A DNA stretch of 64,000 nt. It comes from Pithys albifrons albifrons (lineage: Eukaryota > Chordata > Aves > Passeriformes > Thamnophilidae). The stretch lies in assembly GCF_047495875.1 (NCBI RefSeq), contig NC_092474.1, forward strand, positions 13,665,700 to 13,729,699. Reading direction: 5' to 3'. The notes under the pieces were generated by a model that worked only from the letters and a program-made list of their open reading frames with translations, searched no databases and was not told the DNA's origin. A program made the translations under genes and the position numbers. This document shows, in pieces, positions 44,001 through 56,000 of the stretch; the stretch's first letter is position 1; every line of letters starts with the position of its first letter.

Positions 44001-47000
44001 GTTTAAAGTGCCCCTTCCAACCCAAACCATTCCATGATCTGATTTAAAGGATCTGAAGCAAGGGACCCACATCACAGAGCTGATACCCAGGGGAGCCAGC
44101 ACCTAAATCTGTGTGGCACAGCACAACACACCCAGCTGGGCAAAACCAAAGTAAGGACTGATGGGTTTTCATAGAAGTCCCTGCTCCCTGTTGGTAGACT
44201 GGACTAAAGGACCTTCAAAGGTCCCTCCCAACCCAAACTACTGCATGACTCCAAATGCCCTTGTGCAGGAAGCTCATGGCAGCAGGAACAGAGGATGTCT
44301 AAGGCACTCAGTGTTATCAGATTTGGAAGGAGATGGATATTGAAGCTTCTCTTGGCTCTAAACCAGATCATTATTTATTCTCAGCTCTGAGTCACAATCC
44401 AGGCTCGGAAATGGTCCTTTTCAAGGTTCTGTTGTTCAGTGCAAGTTTAACATCAAGCCCAAGGAGCAAGAGCCTGACATTACAAATGGGTTTGGCAGAA
44501 CCACCTCCAGCAGCAGACACAGGAAAGCCAATTAGGAAAAACATCAACTGAAACAAACCCCCTTAATATTTCACTTTCCTTTCCCAGACAACCAGGTGGG
44601 AAACATTTCTGATAAGCCTCATCCCCTGCCAACACAGTCCTGCAGGAGGTTTGCAGGAGGTATAAATGAGAGGTTCACAGGTATTTGTTCCTCCTGACAG
44701 ACAGAGGTAATGACCAGGGACACCACACTCACCTCTTGCCTTTCTGTATCCGAGACACATCCACTGAGTCCCTGCTGAAAACATCAAACTCATCATTCTG
44801 GAACACATTATAGCGAGAGGTGACCAGAGGAGTGGGGTCTGGCTTCAGCTGTCTGTCAAAAAAGAGACAGGGAGAGAGAGAATAAAACCAAAGGTGAAGT
44901 GGGGCAGACCAAATCCTCTCCTCCCTAAGCCCTTGGTTTATCCTTTGTCCATCCCAAAGTCACCCAGAGCACACCAAGCTCCTCGCTGTGGTTCTGGGTC
45001 ACCCCTCACTGCACAGCAGGCTCTGGGCTGAGCTACCAGGCAGTTTCCAGAGCTTATCCTGGTGGGGGAACTCAAGCAACTCACAGAGAGCCAAAAGGAA
45101 ACTCTTCTGCTCCCTTCAGAGCAAGTCAAAGTGTGCAGCACCACAGAATACTCAGCAGCCTGCCTGGTCTCCACACAGGGACCCAGTGAAGACAAACACT
45201 AAGTATGATGAATTACGTGCTGGAGAAAAGTCCAATAATTTGCTGCTGCTGATTGCAAGATACTTATCTCCCTGTGGTTCCTCCTTAAATCATTCTCAGG
45301 GCTCCAGGTTTACGTTTGTTCAGCTTACAGGACAAAAGGCTGTTCTCTGACATTGATTTTGGTGTGCAGTGAGCTCAGCTGGGCAGCTGCAAACGCTGCT
45401 GTGCTCACCCATAAATCAGCAGGAACCAGAATTGGACATTTCCTATTGAACCAACCACTTTGTTTCAAGATGCAAAAGGCAGGGGAAAAAAAAATCCAGC
45501 TCTATCTCATTTAAGTGCTGGCTTTGCAGAAAAAGCAGCCCTTCCTAAAGCCCACCCTGCAGCAGCTGTGCCAAAGTCAGCAGCTCTGGCTGCAGGAGCA
45601 CCGAGACTGTTGCAAAACTAAGATTTTTTACATGGTTTTTCTGATAAAGATGCTTCCCTTTAACGTAACAGTGAGACAGTCTGCCCACTCCTCCATGAAA
45701 TGTGAACAAACAGCACATTCCCATCCTGACACTCTGTCAGGAACTGCTGGTGCAGCACAAAAACACCCTCACAGCTGCAGACAAACTCCAACAACTCAAT
45801 CCTGCCCCAGACATAAACCCTCAGGCCCCTGTACAACCCAGGGAGGCAGCACGAGCCTGGCAAGTTTGTCAGAGGATGAGGGTCTGAATTTCCCATTTCC
45901 AACCTCTTTCTGGTCTGAATTCACTCACAAACCAGCAGCCTGTTAAATAACCACATCTGACCCTGCAGGTTGAATTCCTGCTGAATTAGCTCCTCTGAAG
46001 TTGCCCTTCCCTGAGATTTGTACACTGTGACCCCAAACTCTGCAGCAAAATAACTTTTGAAGGCAACACATTCTATTGCTCAGCCCAGTGGCCCAATGAT
46101 GGAATTTTAATGGTGCTTATTTGAACATTTAATGTCCAAGCAGTGCAGTCCCTGTCACACAACATGACCCAGCCCTGCTCCAACACTGCACAGGGAATGC
46201 TCCACTCCTTGGCACGGACACCACGAGGGCAGCAAGCCCGTGACAGGTGGCAAGGAGAAGCTCTCACTGCAGTTATCCACCCCAAAAATGCACCCATGCA
46301 ACTCCTCAGAGCCTTACAAGGGCTGAGCCTTCACTAAGAACACCGTTAAGTGCTAAACAACACCCAGAAGTTGTGCCACACCTTTGCATCCTTCGGTCCA
46401 GCTTATCCAGGTACGGCACCAGCTTGTCCTCCAGGATGTTGTTGATCACCTGCTCTGTGCTGTACCCATACTCCTCCAGGCAGGCCAGGATGAATCCCTC
46501 CCCAAGGTCAGGCAGCAGGTCCTTCACTTGGGAGATCAGGGAGTCGAGCTCCACGCCGGACACGCGGGCGACGGGCGCGGCCGCTGCGCCAGCACACTGT
46601 GGGCACCAAACTGGGGTTACTGGGCAGGGGCAGGGCTGGGGGCAGGCAGGAGAGCCCAGCAACACAGGGACAGCAGCACCCTGGTGGGGGGCACTGGGCA
46701 GGGGCAGGGCTGGGGGCAGGCAGGAGAGCCCAGCAACACAGGGACAGCAGCACTCTGGTGGGGGGCACTGGGCAGGGCTGGGGGCAGGCAGGAGAGCCCA
46801 GCAACACAGGGACAGCAGCACCCTGGTGGGGGGCACTGGGCAGGGGCAGGGTCAGGGCTGGGGGCAGGCAGGAGAGCCCAGCAACACAGGGACAGCAGCA
46901 CTCTGGTGGGGGGCACTGGGCAGGGGCAGGGCTGGGGGCAGGCAGGAGAGCCCAGCAACACAGGGACAGCAGCACTCTGGTGGGGGGCACTGGGCAGGGC

Positions 47001-50000
47001 TGGGGGCAGGCAGGAGAGCCCAGCAACACAGGGACAGCAGCACCCTGGTGGGGGGCACTGGGCAGGGGCAGGGCTGGGGGCAGGCAGGAGAGCCCAGCAA
47101 CACAGGGACAGCAGCACTCTGGTGGGGGGCACTGGGCAGGGGCAGGGCTGGGGGCAGGCAGGAGAGCCCAGCAACACAGGGACAGCAGCACTCTGACCTA
47201 CCAGAGTTTAAACACAAAGAACTCCAAGACTTGATTCAACAGAAATCAGCTGTATAAACCTCACAAGGTTTAGGACACAGATTTGGGCACACAACTGCTT
47301 TTGTTTGCCCCTGAGCCAGCAAGGGCACTCTGGAGAATCCCTTCCTCAAAGCTGAGCAGTTAAAAATATGCACATGAACTGCAGGGATTATTTGAATAAT
47401 CCCCATCAAGGAAAAACCCAAGCCATGGGAGTTCCAAGCAATTTGCTCAGAGATAAAGCAGGATTGAGGTGCAGATTCAGTTCTCATTTCCCAGGGGATG
47501 TGGGGCTGCATTGAGACCCACCACGAGTCAGAAATGACACTAAATCTCATGTTGCCCCAGAGCTGAGCAGGTCTGTCCTCACAGAGGAGTGAAGGGCAGG
47601 CAGAGCAGAGCCCTGTCCCACCCAGGAGCTGTACCCACCTCATCCCCTGGGGCACAGGCAGCCCCCAGCTCTTCCCTGTCCTCAGCTGAGCTCTCCACCT
47701 CTGCTGATGCTCCACTGGGTGCTGCTGGTGCTGCTGCATCTTTCACAACTTGTCCTTTTTTCCTGTCCACCCCTTCCCAGGCACTTTCCACTGCCTGCAG
47801 GATATAGGCTGTCCTGGTCTCATCTCTGAGAGCACGGAATTAAGGACATTCCTGGATGTGCAATGCTCAGGGATCACCTTTGAGTAACTGTGATTGTGAC
47901 TCCCAAGCCTGTGCCCACATCAACACCCACGGAATGGGCTGGGTGGGAAGGGACCTTGAACCCCATCCAGTCCCACCCCCTGCCATAGGCAGGGACACCT
48001 TCCACTGTCCCAGGTTGCTCCAAGCCCTGTCCAACCTGGCCTTGGACACTCCCAGGGATGGAGCAGCCACAGCTTCTCTGGGCAACAACTGCCCCCTCTC
48101 ACTTTTTTTTAAGAAAAAACTTCCCAGCACTCCTTGCAGCTTAACGAGAGGCAGCAGCAGTGGAAGTGTCAGTGGTGTGAAGGAATGCAGTGCCCAAGGT
48201 GAGAGCAGAGGATACAGTGTGGAGGATGCCTGCTGGAGCAGACTGACATCATCCTCCACGGGAAACAGCTCATCGTAGTCACGCAGAAATCTGAAAGCAC
48301 AAGTTTAATCAGTGGAACTCAATTAATTACCACTCCCACCCCTGCTGTGCCTCCCTGACTGCCTCAGAACTCAGGTAGGAACACAAAGAACTTCTCACCC
48401 AATCCTGGCTTCCAGCCAGGCCTGATTTTGCTCCCACTACACTGCAGCAACACCCCCCCAGAGCAGCTGAACACCCTCCCGGGGTGAGGGCTGTGCCCCA
48501 GGGCTGCAGGACAGGGAAAAGTGGGGTATGGTGGGAACATGCTCAGAATGCCAGCACAGCCAGGAATTCCCAGTTCTGACACTCACTTTGCATGTCCAGC
48601 ATTAGTGTTTAGTATCTTTCTGGTGTGGTCACCCCATGTGGAAAGCACAGGTCACTAATAACAGCCTAACCTGTCTAGGGAGCCAATGGCTAAATTGCTG
48701 CTCTCCTCTTTGGGAGCCTGGATTAAAGAGAGTGAAGAATAACATTCCTCAGTGTCATGCAACACCCTCCTCACCTTTACAATGATGTCTGTGCTGCAGG
48801 CTGCAATCCTCTCACTGCAGTTCTCCCAACTACCTGGAATGATTTCTAACTCCCCAAAGCCTCACGATGCTGTCTCAGGCAGTTCTGGGGTCAGGAATGG
48901 AGAGGAAGGAGGTCCCCTCCCCTCGGGCTCCCTTCCAGCCACACTCACCTCCTTTCCTGGAGCACCGAGGAGAAGATCTGTAGAAACTCCTCAATAAATG
49001 GCTGAATATTCTCACAGCTGCAAGAGAACACAGCAGGTGAACATCCAGAGCCAAGGCTGCCCCACTGCACAACCTCCACCTTCTGCCTCCCCAGCCAGAC
49101 CAGTCACACTCACACACCAAGGGAAAATCTCATCTGAAAACTGACTTCTGGCCTCTTTTTGGCTTTCATGGGAGCAAAGGGTCAAATGGAAACAAGTCTC
49201 TCCTGCCTTCAGCAAACCCTTCAGGCAGCTGCCTCTAAAGCTGTATGACAGTTAGGATTACAGGACAGGCTTTACAAAGAGTTTGATGCCTCAGACTTGC
49301 AATGAAAAGGGTGTGTAGTGCCTTTGTAATTGTGCCTTTATTATATGCCTTGGGATGACACTACCAGTGCCCCTCCCAGAAAGTGTGTGCTCACCTGTGC
49401 AGGCACCTCCTGTGCCCAAACCTCCCTGTGCTGCTGAGTCTCCCAGCCACAGGCACCACGTCCTTTGGGGGGGAAGGACCTCAAAGCACAGCCTGTCCCA
49501 CCCCTGCCATGGGCAGGGACACCTCCCACCAGCCCACGTTGCTCCAAGCCCTGTCCAACCTGGCCTTGGACACTCCCAGGAATGGGGCAGCCACAGCTCC
49601 TCTGCCCAACCTGTGCCAGGGCCTGCCCACCCTCACAGGGAAGGATTTCTTCCCAATTCCCCATCTAAATCTACCCTACCCCAGCTCAAAGCCCCTTCAC
49701 TGCCTCTGCAGTATTTACAGTCCTCAGCACTGAGGGATCTGAGCTTGTTGCTCTGTTTTTTGTGGATATTTTCAATACTGCAGCAGGCACTGAAAGCCAT
49801 CCCAGGAAGGCAGGGGAAAGGCAAGGCTGCTGTTGCTCCCTGAAGGATTGGATTTACAGCCCAGACAGGCTGAGGAATAAAGTCAGGTCACAGAGGGAGG
49901 CAAGGAAGTAAATCCAATCTCCTAAGGAATCCTGGTGTGATTCCTGGGGTGTCCTGTGCAGGGCCAGGAGCTGGACTCAAGTGGGTCCCTTCTACCCCAG

Positions 50001-53000
50001 GATATTCTGTGATCCCATGAATTTCACCATCAAACTGCTCATCTTGGACAGCTCTACTGCTGCCAAAGCAGGGGAGATGTTCCAGCAGAACAGGAGCCCC
50101 AGAGACCAGCACCCCACAGCACCCTGAGCAGCAGAGAGGAGAGATCAGCCCCAGGGAGCACCAGCCTGGCACTCCAGATCCAGGTCCCTGGCTCTGCCCC
50201 TGGTGTACAGCAGTATTTGGGGGTATTTCCCTTCTTTCCTCTGCTTTAAAGAAGGGTAGTTAAACTTGTTTTCCTTTTGAGATTACTCAGAGCTATCAGT
50301 TATTCTTCCCAACAGGAGTGGGGCAGGACTAGATAAAGGCACCAGTACCCAGGTTTAAAATGGCTGTTTTCAGTGATTCTCACTCTGCACCATTTTTGCT
50401 GTGGGGTCTCAACCAAGATATCTACACACACCCTTGGAATCTGCAACTGAGGCAAAACCTGAGGTTAGAGATCTCCTTGGACCACAGCTCACCACAGAGA
50501 TTCTGGATCAAACACCTTCCTCTGGAACATTCCTGATTTGCAGGACAAGAGAACCCTGATCTTTGGCTGCAGCCCCAAGACAAATGGCAGTAACTGCTCA
50601 TTTTCTCCAGTAAATTTGTAACTGAGGAAACAGTTCCCCCCCAGCAACCCCGTACCTGGCGAGGAGCACAGAGCCCAGTGCCAGTACCTGCTCTCCAGGA
50701 TGGGCTGCAGACACACTTGGTTTATTAGGATGTGAAAAGCCTCTATCATCTTCTTCCTGGAGTGTGAAATCCTCCTCCACAGATCAGCAAAAACACTTCA
50801 GAGAGAGCAAAACACACTGTTGGTGTCAGCACAAGGCAGTAACACACCTTTATGCCAGAGTTAACCTTCTCAAAGAGAAATGGCATTAACAGAATCATTC
50901 CCTTGCTGCAAAGACCAGAGATTAGAGCCATTTCACTGTCATTAAGGAAAATCCATGCTCCAAACAAAGCTGATCCCAATTCCCAGCAGTCCTGACAGCC
51001 CCACACAGGATACCCCCAGTGCACCAGCACAGCCTGTGCCTTCCAACGAGCCCAGGCTGTACCCAGAGATATCATTCATGTTCTCACTCTTTGTTACAAT
51101 TTGAATGCACCTCCCATCAAATCCCTTCTTACACAGCACTGAAGGAAATGATTAGTCACCCCACTGCCCAGGAAAATTTGGAATTACCAGTGTCATCTCT
51201 TCAGAGCTCTTCAAGCAGCATAAAGAAGGACAGAAAGACTCTGCAGGGATGGGTAAAGCAGCATGAAGTGAATTTTTAACTAAGCCCTGGGAAGCCTCAC
51301 TGAAAAGCCAAGGCCAACCCTTGCAGTCCTTCTCACCTGTTATCCTCATAATGCCTCTTCTTGATTGCAGATTCCAGCTCAGGAATTGCCAGTTCATAAA
51401 ATGAAGCCAATCTGTGGAAAGGGGCAACAAACCAGTAACTGTCAGCTGAGGTTCCAAAAACCATTTGCTAAAAGACAAATCAAATGGCAGATTTAATTAC
51501 ACTCCTCACCAGCAGCAGTCATTAGCACCACCCATTTTGTTATTTTTTCCCCAAAAACCCACAAGCAAATACAACACAAAGAGCAGCACTCCCAGGAAAT
51601 CATCGAGGTGTCTTTGGAGAGGCAGGAAAGAATGCACTGGAAAAGCACCCGGGTGCTGATCAGAACCACCTGCCCAACCCAGAAACATCCCAAACACAGA
51701 CCTGCAAAGAGCAAACAGACACAGAAACTCAGAATTGCTCAGGCTGGAAAAGCTCTCTGAGATCATCAGGTCCAACCAGCACTGCCAAGGCCACCACTGC
51801 CCATGTCCCCAAGTGCCACATCCACATGGCTTTTAAATCCCTGCAGGGATGGGGACTCCACCACTGCCCTGGGCAGCTGTGCCAGGGCTGGACAGCCCTT
51901 TTGGTGAAGAAATTCTTCCAATATCCACCCTGCCCCTCCCCTGGCCCATCCTGAGGCCATGCCCTCTCCTCCTGTCCCTGTGCCCTGGAGCAGAGGCCGA
52001 CCCCCCCCCCCCGGCTCCCCCCTCCTGGCAGGGATTGCAGAGCCAGAAGGTCCCCCCTGAGCCTCCTTTTCTCCAGGCTGAGTCCCCCCAGCTCCCTCAG
52101 CCCCTCCTGCTGCTCCAGCCCCTTCCCAGCCCTGTTCCCTTTCCCCTCAATGTCCTGAGAGGCCCAAAACTTACCCCAGTTTGAGCCCAGCCCAAAATAC
52201 CCCATCCCACCCCAGTATCCCCATGGCCCTCTTGCTGGGAACCAAGAACTGGAGATGAACTGGGATATGATTTCCAGTCCAGCCTTACTGGTCTTGCTAT
52301 TCAGCTCTGCTCCAGGTGGGCATTTAGCTGGAGGTCTCCCATGAGCTGAAAGGCCAAGAGGATGTTCCAGTAGGATGGGGCAGGGAGGACCCCAAGTTTG
52401 CCCAGATCCAGTGCCAGGCAGCACACACAGACCTTTTCCCTCAGGGACAGGACACCAGGAGGTCTGGAGAAATGCCCTCACAGAACACAACCAGCACTGC
52501 TACACCAGCAGGGAGATGTTAATGGTTCCCAGCACTTTGCAGGAAGGTCTGGCTGGACTCCACCAGAACATTCTGTCCATGGCTCTCAGTAAGAGCCAAA
52601 TATGCCCAGTGAGTGTCCCTGAGGCAAATGTGGCAAAGTTGGTCCACACTTTTAGTGAGGGAGAGGAACTAGCAAGTGCCAGCAGACTGACTGAGCTCAG
52701 AGTTTCCAGATGACATAAATCAGTCTTTCCTTCCCACATTCCAAAGCCCAAGAAATTTGTCCATACTGAGCATGGAAATGTTGCTGTTGTCTCACAGAGA
52801 CCAAGATCTTTTCAGCACATCTCTGACATCAACAGGAGAATTCAAAGCCAAAGGTCTTGCTCCTCTGAGTGCCCAGGCAGGGAAGCAGTGCTGTTTGCCA
52901 GCCCAGAAATCCAAATCCCCCTTGGAGACAACACCCAGGGAGGACAGAGCCCTCCACACCCAGGCAGCTCACCCAGCCTGTGCTCCCCAGAGGCTTCAGA

Positions 53001-56000
53001 GCTCTGCAACCTGACTGGCAGCAAACGGGAAATCAAACCTGGGTCTGCCCACACTAAAAAGCACAGAAAATGGGGGAATTCAGGACAGTAGGGTAACACT
53101 TCACTCTACCCTAAACAAGGAATGGTTAAATAAAACTCCACAGGGTGATCTGGGGGCTTAAACCACCTGCAGCAAGGTGTGAAAGTGCCACTCAAGGACT
53201 TGCAGGCTCTGTGGGAACAGGCTCTGCTGTCTGGAGCTTGAGCCCATCCTGACTCATCCCCACTGTGCAGTGCCAGCCCTGCCACCCTCTCCCAGGCACT
53301 CAGCCTTAGCCAAATCTCAGGAATACTCTCTAGCATAAGACTTGGGCACCACATCAAACAAAACCACTTGGTTTTGGACCTTGAAGGACTCTGACTGTGA
53401 AATCCTTTCCACTTCCCTTGCTTTGGATCCTGCAGCAGGAAGCTCTGCATGTCCATAGCTCGTCCCTGTGCCCCTGTGCAGGCACACGGGGCTCTGCTCA
53501 GCTGGCCTGGGGCTGCCATGCATGCCTGGCTCTAATGCTGCAGGTGAAGATGTAACAGCAAATCCAGACTTCCCTATCCACTGATTTATGATGCTGCATT
53601 CCTGTCAGTGTGAGCCCAGCAGCCCCTGCATTAAATCTGCCTTCTCTCAGCGAGGAAGGGGCTGGGACAGGAGCAGCAGCACAGTCAGTGTTTGTACCTG
53701 CCCAGACAAGCTCTGCCTGCAGAGCAAGACGTACCTGGAACAGAACTCGTGTTTTTGGAAGGTCTGGCAGGCCAAGGGGAACACATCAAGGAAGGCCCAG
53801 AGTGTTGTGCAGGTGTCACATAAATACAGCACAATGTCCTTCAGCTCCTGAGGGGGAAAGAGCAGTTTCTGAGGGACAAACCAGGTGAGTTTTCCCAGGA
53901 CACAGCATGGCCAGGCCAGGCCTCCTCCTGACTGCAGAGTCTGAACTACAAACAGGTTACAGGGTCTGGGGAAAGAGACAACATCTCTCCTAAACCCTCC
54001 CAAACTCCTTTAAACTCCTAAATCCTTTAAAGATCTGTAATGCAATCCCAACTGCTCCCTTCCACTAAAGATCCAGTGAAATCCTAGGAATTCTCCTCAG
54101 CTCCTGTCCTGGACAGTGGCTGTGCCCCCAGCACACCCTCCACACACAGAATTGTTCCCATGGAACAGGGAGCACTGCATGGCACAAACATGGGAATCAA
54201 AGGGGTGACTTCAGCACTCTGGCCCAGTGCAAGATGCATTTCCAGGGCAACAACCCCCACAAACTGAATGACTCAGATCCTGCAGAGCACACTCACTGAC
54301 AGGGGGCCTTGGTACAGCCCCCAGCACAAAAACCCCCTCCTAATTAACTCCAGTTAAAGCCCATTGTTGTTAAACACACATTTCTGAGGGACACAAGCCA
54401 GCTCTGATCTCAGCCAGGGTTAGGGGGAGGCTTCTGTCAGATATTCTGCTCCATGATTTGTAAGTTGCCAGGTCCAAACCACCCAAAGGAGATGGGTGAG
54501 GTGCACACAAGCAAAGCACCAGCTCGTGGTGGGAAGGGAAGGTTTTATCAGCATGTTCTGTGACACTGAAATGACAATGTAGAACCAGGTGCTGTAGGAG
54601 CCCCCAGTTTTGGGCACAGGATGGCCCTCTGAGGGCTCAGTGTCCAGGCTGCAGGATCCTGGGGGCACAGGCAAGCAGGAGCAGCCCTACCTGCAGGGGC
54701 ATGTTCCCTGGAGTCACACTGACTTTTTCTTCCAGTTTCTGTGGCTCAGCAGAGGCTCCTTCACACTGCAAACCACACTTGTGCAAGATATTGTTGAACA
54801 CCTAAAGCAAGAGCACAGGGCAGAGTTACCACAGGCAGGAGCAGGACATGCTTTACCCTGGAAACAATCACTGCTGATCCCAAAGGCAGCCTGGGAATAT
54901 TTCTGCACCACCACCCCCTGTTTATGAGCTATTCCCAAAGCCCTCCTCCCTCTCCCCTGGGGCTGGCAGGACAGATTTTGTGGTTCTTGCTTATAAACAA
55001 AGAACAGGGGAGGAGTTGGCAGCTGCAATGGTCACAAAACCAGAGCTCTGCAAACTGTCCTGACACAGCAGAGCACAACAAGCAAATGGAATCCCTGCTG
55101 TCCTCCCCAGTAATTCATTTGAAGGCTTGGTCTGGCTTTCCAGGATATTTTTAAAAGGTTCTATCACCTCTGAGATCTACCTCTAACAGCTTCTTAACAG
55201 ACACATAAAAAAGGAGAATGTGGGTTTTCAAAAACCCAAGTGAGACTGTAGGTGTACTGGGATAAGTGATACAGAATCATGGAATGGTTTGGGTTGGAAG
55301 GGACCTTAAAGATCTTCAAATTCCATCTCCTGCCACCGGCAGGGACACAGGGACACCTCCCACCAGCCCAGGCTGCTCCAAGCCCTGTCCAGCCTGGCCT
55401 TGGACACTCCCAGGGATGGGGCAGCCACAGCTGCTCTGCCCAACCTGTGCCAGGGCCTGCCCACCCTCACAGGAACAATTCCTTCCCATATCCCACCTAA
55501 ACCTTTCCTCTGGCAGTGGGAAGTCACTCCCCCTTGGCCTGTCCCTACGTGCTCTTGTAAACACCTTGTGTTTAATTTTGTGCACAGGGCAGCTTTTTGA
55601 GGACACAAACATGACATTTCAGGGTGCAAAGACTTCAAGACACTTTGATTTCCCCCTCACCTTAAATGTGAAATCCCTTTGCTGAGTCTGGGGAATGTAA
55701 AAGCTGTTCATACAAAGGAAAGCTTAGACATGGGAAGGTATTAAATAGCTCTTGCATGGCCACAGAGCATCCCTTGCACCAGATTTTCCTTTACTCCTGA
55801 ACCTGCATGTTATTCCTAACCTGTTCTGCATTACCTCTCATTGTTTCTACTTTGCTGATTTAAGTTTAATTCTTCCTCTGAACTGTCTAATGAAAATTCC
55901 TTGAGATTCACTGCAGGGAAGGTCAGAAGCTGAAGGAAGGGGATGGGAGAGTCAGCAAGTAATAGTTTTAGATAAAGGCTCAAAACCTCCCTGGGACACG

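Larger units (their letters stand above)
40510..44732 (-). other. ASCC2 intron between coding exons 14 and 15
   Basis: 4.2 kb, the largest ASCC2 intron. Contains the SINE/CR1 nest (40636-41590), a 30-bp array (43316-43672) and CR1 scraps near 44000-44260. 41600-43300 is unique-looking with nothing recognised. Confidence 0.85.
49018..50687 (-). other. ASCC2 intron between coding exons 9 and 10
   Basis: 1.7 kb with two CR1 fragments (49460-49720, 49915-50025); remaining sequence not recognised. Confidence 0.85.

Noticed and set aside
3355..47196. Regular arrays resembling CRISPR
   Set aside because: Units are contiguous with no unique spacers, in a vertebrate genome with spliced genes; these are minisatellites.
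46247..47257. 336-codon plus-strand frame over ASCC2 exon 13
   Set aside because: Antisense of exon 13 plus the minisatellite; no homology expected and the same repeat peptide appears in all frames.
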